This document shows positions 4,614-11,614 of a stretch of DNA of 16,162 bases, one piece after another (position 1 is the stretch's first letter; every line of letters begins with the position of its first letter). Origin of the DNA: an uncultured Lachnospiraceae bacterium (GTDB taxonomy: Bacteria > Bacillota > Clostridia > Lachnospirales > Lachnospiraceae); assembly GCA_958428365.1 (NCBI GenBank), contig CAUAFT010000024.1:1-16162 (forward strand). Direction: 5' to 3'. Below the pieces are notes generated by a model. The model saw only the letters and a program-made list of their open reading frames with translations, searched no databases and was not told where the DNA came from. The translations under genes were made by a program, and so were the position numbers.

Positions 4614-6610
4614 AATCGCTTCACTTGGAGCAATTTAAGGGTATAACGGATAAAATATATACCTTTGGAGATTTGACGAGGATTATGGGCATGAATCGTC
4701 TTGGAAAGACCACGATTGCAACGGCGTGGTATTGGCTGCTGGCAGATAAGGATTATGAATTACATAGCAATCCGAATATTAGACCGGATGATGTAGAGGA
4801 GTGCATCCCGACCGTTACCGCTGTTTTGGATATTGGCGGCAAAGAAGTAACTATTGCAAAAATGCAAAAACGTACTGTTTCTAAGCCGAATGATAAGGGA
4901 ATTAGTAAGGTGACTTTGACGAATACATATACAATCAATGAAGTGCCGAAAACAGAACGTGATTTCAAGGCTTATCTGGAAGATTGCGGGCTGTCCTTTG
5001 ACAATTTCCTTGTATGCAGTCATCCGGCAGTGTTTACCGGGCAGAAAACTGCAGATATGCGAAAAGTGCTTTTCAAGATGGCAAGTGAAAAATCAGATTA
5101 TGACATTGCTTCTATGAGTGATGAAACCGCAGATGTAGCGAAACTGCTCGCGGATTACAAATGTGAAGAAATCGAAAACATGCAGAAAGCGTCCAAGAAA
5201 AAAGCCACGGAGCAGGTTGATGCTATTCCTAATCAGATCATTGGTCTGGAAAAGGCAAAGGCTGATATTGACGTTGCAGAGCAGGAACTTGCCAAGAACG
5301 ATCTGGAACGGCGCATTGCGGAGATTGACACCAAGATTGAGGATTCTGGTAAAGCTGTGGATGGACTGTGTGGGGAGAGTATGCAATTGCAGTTTGATAT
5401 TAACGCTCTGTATACAGCAGCAAACGACAAGCTGATTCATGAGCGCAGGGAGTTGGAAAATGCCAGGGATGAAGCACAGGGAGCTTTTAAAGAAGCTCAC
5501 AATGCGATTTCGGATGCGCAGAAGCAGATTGAGGAAAATGATCGCCTGCTCGAATCGGAAGAACAGAAAAAGCCGGACATTGACAAGAGATTTAAGGAGA
5601 ATATAGCGCGGGTATTCGATGAAGCGCCGTATCTGTTTGATGAATCCAAGTGGGTATTTGACGAAAACAGTACGATTTGTAGCCTGTGCGGTCAGAAGTT
5701 GCCAGAGGATAAAATCGCAACGCTTATGGAAGAATTTGAGCGGAGAAAGACAAATGCCAAGAATGAAGCGAAGAAAAAGCTTGTTGATGCCAGAGACGAA
5801 TTCAATGCAGGCAAGAACTCCATTAAAGAATCTATCAATGCCGAGGCTGCCACAATCAAGGCGAAAATTGAGGAATTGACTAATCAGAACACTTCTTTGC
5901 AGGAGCAAATTGAACTTAACCGCAAGGCTGAAACAGATGCTCTGGCTAAGAAAAATCAAATTGAGAAGCAACTTGCAGAACTGCCGGAGAAACCGGATAT
6001 GTCTGGTAATGACGAGTATCAGCAGAAGAAAGCTAGATATGATGAGTTGGAGAAGCAGATTGCTAACCTCAAGGATTCTTTCAATGCCGTAGATGCTTTT
6101 AAGGAAGAGCGAAAAGCCTTGGTTACTGAATTGGATGCCGCCAAAGAGAAAATCGCCCAGGTTGCTAACGATGTCCGCATTGATGAGAAAATCGCTGAAT
6201 TGCAGGAAAAGCAGCGCGATTATGAGCAGGTAAAGGCAGATGCAGAGAAGATTTTGTATCAGTTATCGCTTATCAGCAAGAAAAAAAATGAGCTGCTTGT
6301 TGAAGAGATCAACAATCATTTTGGAATCGTGAAGTGGCTGCTGTTTGATTTTCAGAAGAATGGCGAATACAAAGAGGTTTGCATTCCTACGGTAGATGGA
6401 AAGCGGTTCGGGGATTCCACAAATACTGGCAGGGAGATTGAAGCCAAGTTGGATATTTGCAACAGTTTTCAGAAGTTTTTTGGTATGCAGATCCCAGTAT
6501 TTCTTGATGGAGCAGAGTCCTTGAATGAGTGCTACATGCCGAAGATGGACACGCAGTTGATTACCTTGGCGGTGTCAGAGGATGCAGAGCTGAAAGTTGA
6601 GGTGAAGTAG
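4598..6610 (+). CDS. SbcC/Rad50-like AAA ATPase with zinc hook
   Basis: This 670-residue SMC-type ATPase has an N-terminal 'LHLEQFKGI' and Walker A GMNRLGKTT (31-39). Long coiled coils (about 170-345 and 375-560) flank a hinge carrying the CxxC zinc hook CSLC (361-364). The C-terminal part has a signature-like region (RFGDSTNTGREIEAKLDI) and Walker B 'IPVFLDGAESLN' (D637, E640). Bacterial SbcC is about 1,000 residues, so this is a compact phage version. It probably tethers and remodels DNA ends together with a nuclease. No SbcD-type nuclease is adjacent; the MBL-fold protein at 8992 and the RecT-like protein at 7341 are the likely partners. ATG 4598 has GGAGG upstream and overlaps the previous gene by 16 bases. 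Confidence 0.85.
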   Translation: MQIKLKSLHLEQFKGITDKIYTFGDLTRIMGMNRLGKTTIATAWYWLLADKDYELHSNPNIRPDDVEECIPTVTAVLDIGGKEVTIAKMQKRTVSKPNDKGISKVTLTNTYTINEVPKTERDFKAYLEDCGLSFDNFLVCSHPAVFTGQKTADMRKVLFKMASEKSDYDIASMSDETADVAKLLADYKCEEIENMQKASKKKATEQVDAIPNQIIGLEKAKADIDVAEQELAKNDLERRIAEIDTKIEDSGKAVDGLCGESMQLQFDINALYTAANDKLIHERRELENARDEAQGAFKEAHNAISDAQKQIEENDRLLESEEQKKPDIDKRFKENIARVFDEAPYLFDESKWVFDENSTICSLCGQKLPEDKIATLMEEFERRKTNAKNEAKKKLVDARDEFNAGKNSIKESINAEAATIKAKIEELTNQNTSLQEQIELNRKAETDALAKKNQIEKQLAELPEKPDMSGNDEYQQKKARYDELEKQIANLKDSFNAVDAFKEERKALVTELDAAKEKIAQVANDVRIDEKIAELQEKQRDYEQVKADAEKILYQLSLISKKKNELLVEEINNHFGIVKWLLFDFQKNGEYKEVCIPTVDGKRFGDSTNTGREIEAKLDICNSFQKFFGMQIPVFLDGAESLNECYMPKMDTQLITLAVSEDAELKVEVK

Positions 6611-6808
6611 ATGCTTGATTCAAGAATTGGCGATATTGTCGTTATGAATGGGAAATATCATGTTTTGGAAAAGAACAAAGGCAAAGAGTTTGAGGTTGTC
6701 AGCGAGCCTTGGAATCTTTGTGGAACAATGGTTGTTAAATTAAAAGGCTATTCTGGCGGATATGCTATGGACGGTTTGGATTTAGTCAAAAGGGGTGAGG
6801 TGAGATAA
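6611..6808 (+). CDS. Small hypothetical protein, SH3-like barrel candidate
   Basis: This 65-residue protein starts at the base after the ATPase stop; GAGGTGAAG about 10 bases upstream lies in the ATPase end, so it is translationally coupled. Strand-rich with conserved-looking turns (RIGDIVVMNGKYHVLEKNKG, EPWNLCGTMVVKLKG, GGYAMDGLDLV), it looks like a small beta barrel. I recall similar 'SEPWxxxGTxVVxLxGxxGGYAxDGLxLV' proteins in Lachnospiraceae prophages without known function. It overlaps the next gene by one base. Confidence 0.65.
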   Translation: MLDSRIGDIVVMNGKYHVLEKNKGKEFEVVSEPWNLCGTMVVKLKGYSGGYAMDGLDLVKRGEVR

Positions 6809-7041
6809 TGCAGTACATCAAAGCAAAATTTCTGAAACAGGACAAGCCGACCGGACGTGCCTATACATATCAGACCGAGGACGATGTAAAGCCCGGCGAT
6901 ATTGTCACAGATGCCAAAGGCAGTAAATTACAGGTCGTGGACGAGCCGGTAGATGCCGCTTGGATTATGGCATATGGAGCGGATAAGGTTGGTGTCGTGA
7001 AGAAACATGAAGAGCCGGAACAGGCAGAAAGTGAGGAATGA
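6808..7041 (+). CDS. Small hypothetical beta-rich protein
   Basis: This 77-residue protein starts with an ATG sharing one base with the previous stop (TAATG); GGTGAGGTGAG lies just upstream. The body (MQYIKAKFLKQ, then 'DDVKPGDIVTDAKGSKLQVV', DEPVDAAWIMAYGADKVGVV) has a 'PGDIV...G..L.VVDEP' pattern like the previous protein, suggesting two small barrels side by side. The tail is acidic (EEPEQAESEE). Function unknown. Confidence 0.65.
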   Translation: MQYIKAKFLKQDKPTGRAYTYQTEDDVKPGDIVTDAKGSKLQVVDEPVDAAWIMAYGADKVGVVKKHEEPEQAESEE

Positions 7042-7043
7042 TT

Positions 7044-7328
7044 ATGGCACAGACAACAGTTTATACTTGCGATATTTACAAACAGAGCAAAAGCAAGGAT
7101 GATTTGGCGAAGATTACGATTCAGCCCGATGGTATACGCATGAAAGGTGTTGGATATAACGGCATCAAGATTGACGTATGCCAGAAATGTTTGAAGAAAA
7201 AAGGTTTTGTTGTGGAAGAGAAAGAAAAAGAGGAAGAGAACGACCAGGCAGCTATGCAGAATAAAGTAACCCTTGAAGATAAGATTTACGAATTCTTATC
7301 GGACATGGGAGTTGTGTTTGAAGAGTAG
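7044..7328 (+). CDS. Small protein with incomplete zinc-finger pattern
   Basis: This 94-residue protein starts at ATG 7044, 7 bases after GAGG (7033-7036); ATG 7038 is too close. An N-terminal 'YTCDIYKQSKSKDDLAKITI' and 'GIKIDVCQKCLKKKGF' (41-54) resemble small phage/host zinc-finger proteins with CxxC ... CxxC. Here the first knuckle is C9-x2-Y12, so one expected ligand is missing, while C46/C49 are intact. A charged linker (VVEEKEKEEENDQ) leads to a C-terminal helix (LEDKIYEFLSDMGVVFEE). It sits just ahead of the RecT-like gene. Function unknown; loss of metal binding is an inference. Confidence 0.65.
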   Translation: MAQTTVYTCDIYKQSKSKDDLAKITIQPDGIRMKGVGYNGIKIDVCQKCLKKKGFVVEEKEKEEENDQAAMQNKVTLEDKIYEFLSDMGVVFEE

Positions 7329-7340
7329 GAGGAGTTGATT

Positions 7341-8429
7341 ATGGCGAATGAAGTAGCAAGGCAGGAAATGAACACGAAGTTGTCGTATTACGCAAATCAG
7401 TATACCGGACTTATGGAGCGTGATTTCGCGGAACATGGCTTGCAGTTTGATGATTATTCAAAGCAATGCGTTATGGCTTCTATGAGCGCGATTTACGGCT
7501 TGGTAACATCAAGTAAAGAAGCAATGGAGAATTTGCAAGGTTCCAATCTTCGGCAGGTTATCGGACAGGTGGCGAGCCTTAAGCTCAATGCTAATGCAGT
7601 ACCGCGGGAATGTTATTTCCAGTTAAGGAGCAAACAGGATGCAAGTGGAAATTGGCATAAGGAGGTCGAACTTGGTATTGAGGGAGACGGAAACGATGCA
7701 ATTCTCCGGCAGTTCGGCGTAGGGGTGAAGAAAGTTCATCCGGTTTGGATGGTTAAAGAGGGGGACATTTTTGTTTATCCCAAACACAAAGGAATGGAAA
7801 TGACGCCGCCGGAATGGGAGGAGAAAGGCGAATCGCAGAAAGTTGTTAGAGTTGTCTATCCGGTGGAAATGGAGGATGGACATGTTGAGTATTTGATTTC
7901 AGAGCGGGATAGTGTCAGAACAAACCTTTTTGCCCATGTCCGCAACAATCTGATGAATGAAACATTTGGGCTTGTGAAAGGCACGAAAAAGCAGTACGGG
8001 AAGGAAGTTCAGAGAACACGCTATGATGCGACACCGGAGGAAAAGAAACAGATTGAAACCAAGAAAGAGGAAATCTATTCTGCCCTGCGAAACTGCCAGA
8101 CGTTGGAAGAAATGCTTTCTTGCGAGATTGCAAAGCCCTACATAAGTGCTGCGTGGCTTGATACGCCGGAATCCATGATTGTCCGTAAGATGCGCAACAA
8201 TGCAATCAAGAAATATCCGAAAAATTTTAATGCCATTGCCTCGCGGTCGCTTATGCAGATGGATGAAACCTACAAGCAGATGCAGGAAGATATCGCTGAG
8301 AACGCTAATTCCGAGGATTTCATCATCGACGAGCCGGAAGTAGCCGAAACCGTAGAGAATCCGCAACCAGCAGAGTCGGAAAAAGCGCAGGGCGAGGTCG
8401 TAGAAGAGAAAGCGCCGTTTGAGGAGTAG
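7341..8429 (+). CDS. RecT-like ssDNA-annealing protein (tentative)
   Basis: This 362-residue protein starts at ATG 7341, 6 bases after AGGAGGAG (7327-7334); the frame is open from TTG 7335. A central block (about 69-97: SNLRQVIGQVASLKLNANAV, PRECYFQLR) resembles the RecT-type 'A..gL.P...E.YFip' segment. Later 'AAWLDTPESMIVRKMRNNAI' resembles the 'MaRKTaIRRL' helix of that superfamily. The last 40 residues are acidic and disordered and end APFEE. The position between an SbcC-like ATPase and an MBL-fold nuclease, near SSB, fits a recombinase that anneals single strands. Direct similarity to canonical RecT is weak by eye, so a novel phage protein remains possible. Confidence 0.5.
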   Translation: MANEVARQEMNTKLSYYANQYTGLMERDFAEHGLQFDDYSKQCVMASMSAIYGLVTSSKEAMENLQGSNLRQVIGQVASLKLNANAVPRECYFQLRSKQDASGNWHKEVELGIEGDGNDAILRQFGVGVKKVHPVWMVKEGDIFVYPKHKGMEMTPPEWEEKGESQKVVRVVYPVEMEDGHVEYLISERDSVRTNLFAHVRNNLMNETFGLVKGTKKQYGKEVQRTRYDATPEEKKQIETKKEEIYSALRNCQTLEEMLSCEIAKPYISAAWLDTPESMIVRKMRNNAIKKYPKNFNAIASRSLMQMDETYKQMQEDIAENANSEDFIIDEPEVAETVENPQPAESEKAQGEVVEEKAPFEE

Positions 8430-8432
8430 CCT

Positions 8433-9002
8433 ATGAATCTACCTAAAGCAGAAATTGAACGGGATACAGCAATTCGATTATGGCAGGCGGAACATTCAGA
8501 ATATGCAAAAGAACAACTTGTCCTAGCCAATATCGGCATGGTTGGAATAGTCTTAAAATCGTTGAATTTACCCAATCAGGATGAAGATTTGTATTCCATT
8601 GGTATTGTCGGATTGGTTAAGGCTGTAAACACCTTTGATGCAGGGATAGGCTTTAAATTTTCGACCTATGCAACTCGTGTGATACGGAATGAAATACTTA
8701 TGACATTCCGAAAGAAACATGTAGATGTTGCGTTTTCTCTTGATGACACTGTAAACCTCGAAAATGGGGAAGAAGTACCTTATGAAAACATGATTTCATC
8801 TGGCGAGCGATTTGAGGACGAGATTATTGCAATGGTTCAGTATGAAGAAATGCTGCACAAATTATCAGATAGAGAACGTAACATCATGATTTTGTTTTTT
8901 GTTCATGGCAAGTCGCAGTGCGAAATTTCCTCAATAACGGGACTGTCGCAATCCTATATTTCAAGAATTATAAAAGGAGTGCGAAGAAAGTATGGTTCTT
9001 AA
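8433..9002 (+). CDS. Sigma-70 family RNA polymerase sigma factor
   Basis: This 189-residue protein has sigma region 2 at about 27-95 (DLYSIGIVGLVKAVNTFDAG, then GFKFSTYATRVIRNEILMTF), with the core-binding and -10 recognition helices. A short linker follows. Region 4 at about 134-187 (LSDRERNIMILFFVHGKSQC, 'EISSITGLSQSYISRIIKG') contains the HTH for the -35. Regions 1 and 3 are reduced, as in small SigF/SigG-type and phage sigma factors. It should redirect host RNA polymerase to phage, probably late, promoters. ATG 8433 lies 3 bases after the previous stop with GAGGAG upstream, and its end overlaps the MBL gene by 11 bases. Confidence 0.9.
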   Translation: MNLPKAEIERDTAIRLWQAEHSEYAKEQLVLANIGMVGIVLKSLNLPNQDEDLYSIGIVGLVKAVNTFDAGIGFKFSTYATRVIRNEILMTFRKKHVDVAFSLDDTVNLENGEEVPYENMISSGERFEDEIIAMVQYEEMLHKLSDRERNIMILFFVHGKSQCEISSITGLSQSYISRIIKGVRRKYGS

Positions 9003-9711
9003 AGTCTTAGGCTCAGGTTCGTCCGGCAACTGCTATATCCTGGAATCCGACACCGAAGCCTTGATAATCGAAGCCGGATTGCATTTTATGGAAGTCAAGA
9101 AAGCCTTGAATTTCAATGTGAGAAAGATTAAGGCGGTAATCATAACACATATCCATTCAGATCACCATTTTTATTGGTATGAATATGCAAGAGCCGGAAT
9201 ACCTGTATTTGAGCCGTTCAGAAATGACGGACAAAGCCTCAGATTTGGCAATTCGCAGTTCAGAATAAGGGCTTTTCCAAATAAGTCCAAAGACGGTCAT
9301 TGGTTTCATGGAAATAACGATGGTACGGAGTGTCCTTGCTATGGATTTTACATTGAGCATCCAGACATTGGAAATCTTGTCTATGTGACAGATACCGAGT
9401 GTGTACGATGGCGGTTTTCAAATGTTAATCACATCCTCGTAGAAGCCAATTACAGCGACGATTTGGTTGATAATGAAGCAAGTAACTATTCACATGTTTT
9501 ACGAGGTCATATGAGCCTGCAAACGGCTTTGGACTTCATTTCTACTAACGATAACCCGGCATTGCGAAATGTCGTCCTAATTCACCTATCAGATAAAAAT
9601 GCCGATTCGGCAGAATTCCTACGAAAGACTAAAGAAACCGTGAAATACGGCGCAGATTGCTACATAGCAGAAAAGGGTTTAGAGGTCGATTTAAACCTTT
9701 GTCCGTTTTAA
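8992..9711 (+). CDS. MBL-fold metallohydrolase, nuclease candidate
   Basis: This 239-residue protein has a metallo-beta-lactamase fold. It begins 'VLGSGSSGNCYILES' and carries the metal motif THIHSDHH (H53, H55, D57, H58). More ligand-type residues follow, such as 'YVTDTE' and 'HLSDKN', with 'SHVLRGHMS' between. The start resembles the YycJ/WalJ group of MBL exonucleases. In Firmicutes phages such proteins stand beside RecT-like annealing proteins and probably supply the exonuclease. It overlaps the sigma factor gene by 11 bases; a ribosome site (AAAGGAG) lies about 12 bases upstream inside that gene. Confidence 0.85.
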   Translation: MVLKVLGSGSSGNCYILESDTEALIIEAGLHFMEVKKALNFNVRKIKAVIITHIHSDHHFYWYEYARAGIPVFEPFRNDGQSLRFGNSQFRIRAFPNKSKDGHWFHGNNDGTECPCYGFYIEHPDIGNLVYVTDTECVRWRFSNVNHILVEANYSDDLVDNEASNYSHVLRGHMSLQTALDFISTNDNPALRNVVLIHLSDKNADSAEFLRKTKETVKYGADCYIAEKGLEVDLNLCPF

Positions 9712-9721
9712 AACAACAATT

Positions 9722-9733
9722 TTGACCGGTCAA
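9722..9733. promoter_or_regulatory. 12-bp palindrome upstream of the replication module
   Basis: TTGACCGGTCAA is a perfect 12-bp palindrome in the 71-base gap between the MBL gene and the next gene, the largest gap of the recombination/replication block apart from 10918-10953. Its left half resembles a -35 box, but no -10 lies at the right distance. An operator is the simplest reading. Confidence 0.35.
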
Positions 9734-9782
9734 TTTTATTATAGAAACTATTAATAAGCACACAGAAAGGAACTATTCTATT

Positions 9783-10175
9783 ATGTTTGAAATTAACTTA
9801 GATGACTTAGCTGGTGGTGAACTGGGGGTTCAGTTCCAGGCGGCAGCTAAGAAAGTGGTTGAAAATCTTCTTGACCCGAACACACCTTATAAGAATAAGC
9901 GTGGAATCACGATTAAGCTCACATTTGAACAGAATGAGGAGCGTAACGACGTTGTTGTCGGAGTTGCCGTGGAGTCGAAGTTGGCGCCGAGAACGCCAAT
10001 GAAAACCAATCTTGCTATTGGCAAGGATTTGAGAACTAATGACTTGTATGTACAGGAATATGGTCGAGGAATCAAAGGCCAGGTTTCTTTGGAGGATTAT
10101 CCAAATGACGGCGCAGGGAACATTCTCATTGACGGCAAAAAGGTAGATGAATCTACTGGAGAGGTTTTGAATTAA
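9783..10175 (+). CDS. 'Replication terminator' family phage protein
   Basis: This 130-residue protein has the pattern of phage proteins annotated as 'replication terminator protein'. It shows 'INLDDLAGGELGVQFQ' (3-18), 'VVENLLDPNTPYKNKRGITI' (25-44), 'KLTFEQNEERNDVVV' and 'VAVESKLAPRTPMKTNLAIG'. The name comes from automatic annotation, and I know of no experiment proving a role in termination. It is soluble, with mixed alpha/beta character. AAAGGA lies about 11 bases before ATG 9783. It opens the replication block after a gap containing a palindrome. Confidence 0.7.
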   Translation: MFEINLDDLAGGELGVQFQAAAKKVVENLLDPNTPYKNKRGITIKLTFEQNEERNDVVVGVAVESKLAPRTPMKTNLAIGKDLRTNDLYVQEYGRGIKGQVSLEDYPNDGAGNILIDGKKVDESTGEVLN

Positions 10176-10203
10176 GCAAATTAAGAATATGGAGGAAAAT
10201 ATC

Positions 10204-10917
10204 ATGATTAAAGAAGCATTAGAGTATATCGTAAAATCACAGCAGCCAAAGGTTGTCGACAGCGGAAAATACCGTTATACGGACGCAAGTCTGAAGCGGC
10301 TGGATGATGAGTTGAGAGCGGACGCTATTCAGATGACAACGTTATCCGGTCTTGTAGATTACATCAAGGCTGACATTGACAGCATGGCAGAACATATGCT
10401 TGTGCAAGTTGTATCGCCGACGGAAGTTCGACTCATTTCACAGCTTGATAATGACCGCAAACGCGAGTGCATGGTAGAGGTTCGTGCGGATATTCCAGAG
10501 TTTGCATACGGAAAATTCATTGATTCCGAAGCGTTTCTTATTGGAATCCGGTCAAAGTTCATTCAAAATGATGGGGCAGAAGCTATCCTGCGTTTTGCAG
10601 GAACCGTTGAAAGCGGTACGGTAGCGAAGTATGGCGATGATGGCATTTCGCAGTCTGCGACTGTAAGTAAAGGCATTGCAGGAAAGGGAAAAGAGCTGGT
10701 TCCAAATCCGGTAAAACTTCGGCCATATCGTACTTTTACAGAAGTTCAGCAGCCAGAATCAGAATTTGTATTTCGTATGAAAGATTATGACAGTTCCGTT
10801 GCATGCGCTATTTTTGAAGCTGACGGCGGAGCATGGAAGCGTGAAGCCATGAAGAATATTAAAGCCCATCTGGAAGTGGAGCTTGCAGATTTGCCGCAGT
10901 TTACAGTTATTTCATAG
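10204..10917 (+). CDS. DUF2303-like (YfdQ-like) phage protein
   Basis: This 237-residue protein starts at ATG 10204, 8 bases after GGAGG (10191-10195); the in-frame ATG at 10189 contains that site and is rejected. The C-terminal half, with 'NPVKLRPYRTFTEVQQPESE', 'FVFRMKDY' and 'CAIFEADGGAWKREAM', resembles the DUF2303/YfdQ family found in many tailed phages ('LRPFRTFxEVxQPxSxFxxR'). Family function is unknown; members often lie near replication genes, as here. An N-terminal helical part (1-60) precedes strands with 'VVSPTEVRLISQLDNDRKRE'. Confidence 0.6.
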   Translation: MIKEALEYIVKSQQPKVVDSGKYRYTDASLKRLDDELRADAIQMTTLSGLVDYIKADIDSMAEHMLVQVVSPTEVRLISQLDNDRKRECMVEVRADIPEFAYGKFIDSEAFLIGIRSKFIQNDGAEAILRFAGTVESGTVAKYGDDGISQSATVSKGIAGKGKELVPNPVKLRPYRTFTEVQQPESEFVFRMKDYDSSVACAIFEADGGAWKREAMKNIKAHLEVELADLPQFTVIS

Positions 10918-10953
10918 GTTGCGACACCTGCCACAAGGCAAAAGAAACCATTC

Positions 10954-11064
10954 ATGCGAACATGGCTCTTTGGTAAGGAATTTAATATATCACGAAATCT
11001 ATTGAAAGCCATGAGATACCAAAAGGCGGTCGCCATGTGTGACCGCCAGAAAGGAGGAAGCTGA
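10954..11064 (+). CDS. Small basic protein before the ERCC4 nuclease
   Basis: This frame encodes MRTWLFGKEFNISRNLLKAM followed by RYQKAVAMCDRQKGGS (36 residues), ending at TGA 11062-11064 two bases before the next start. It is strongly basic and has a helical centre. The same frame is open back to the previous gene's stop (10915-10917) and reads ...TRQKKPF before this Met, so the true start is unclear; no good ribosome site precedes ATG 10954. I recall similar 'MRTWxFGKEFNISRxLLKAMRYQKAVAMCDRQKG' proteins in Lachnospiraceae prophages, which makes me favour a real gene. A 7-bp hairpin (GGCGGTC 11025-11031, GACCGCC 11041-11047) lies in its end, just before the AAAGGAGG of the next gene. Confidence 0.45.
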   Translation: MRTWLFGKEFNISRNLLKAMRYQKAVAMCDRQKGGS

Positions 11065-11065
11065 A

Positions 11066-11614
11066 TTGATTATTTTAGAAGATACAAGAAATCAGCCGGG
11101 TAAGCATGATGCGAAAAATCAGTATTTTACTGAACATGGGATTGAGGTTCGTCGGACAAAACTTTACACCGGGGATTATACGCTGCCGGCAGATCAAAGC
11201 GTGTGTATTGATACTAAGAGAGACATTCAAGAGTTGATAGGGGATATTTGTGGAAAATCTCACGAACGTTTCCGGGATGAATTGATTCGTGCGCAGGAGA
11301 GTAATATCAAGTTGATTGTTCTTGTAGAGAATGAGAATGACGTGAAAGAAGTCCGTGACCTTTTTCAATGGAAGAACCCAAGATTGAATATCTGGAAGAA
11401 TACAGATGAAGTTATTGGTCGCTGGGAAAACGGTAAACCTCGGTACAAGAGGGTGCGGAAATATCCGTATGCAACAAACGGGAAGATACTTGCAAAAGCT
11501 CTTTTGACAATGCAGATGAAGTATGGAGTGGAATTTTTATTCTGCAGACCGGAGGAATCCGGGGCGAAGATTTTGGAATTGTTAGGAGTGGAGGCAGCAG
11601 ATGGCGCGTCCTAA
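11066..11614 (+). CDS. ERCC4-domain nuclease
   Basis: This 182-residue protein starts with TTG 11066, 9 bases after AAAGGAGG (11050-11056); the upstream GTG at 11039 has no such site. The fold is that of XPF/ERCC4-type nucleases. It has 'IILEDTRNQPGKHDAKNQYF' (2-21), a 'TGDYTLP' strand with D37 (35-41) and the catalytic-type 'CIDTKRDIQEL' (47-57; D49 and K51 in place of the usual ERK), then 'SHERFRDELIRAQESN' and 'LIVLVENE'. It should cut structured DNA such as branched or flap intermediates arising in phage recombination or replication. It overlaps the replisome organiser by 14 bases. Confidence 0.8.
   Translation: MIILEDTRNQPGKHDAKNQYFTEHGIEVRRTKLYTGDYTLPADQSVCIDTKRDIQELIGDICGKSHERFRDELIRAQESNIKLIVLVENENDVKEVRDLFQWKNPRLNIWKNTDEVIGRWENGKPRYKRVRKYPYATNGKILAKALLTMQMKYGVEFLFCRPEESGAKILELLGVEAADGAS

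Noticed and set aside
5093..5971. 292-codon open frame on the minus strand
   Set aside because: It lies wholly opposite the SbcC-like ATPase, whose plus-strand protein has all expected motifs; the minus translation is Leu/Ile/Phe-rich with no recognisable domain, as expected from antisense of coiled-coil codons.
7899..8366. 155-codon minus-strand frame opposite the RecT-like gene
   Set aside because: It is a shadow of a well-supported plus-strand gene; no ribosome site and no family pattern.
11025..11047. GGCGGTC/GACCGCC hairpin as an intrinsic terminator
   Set aside because: It is followed by AGAAAGGAGG and no T run, and the next gene begins at once; a local translation effect is possible but termination is not supported.
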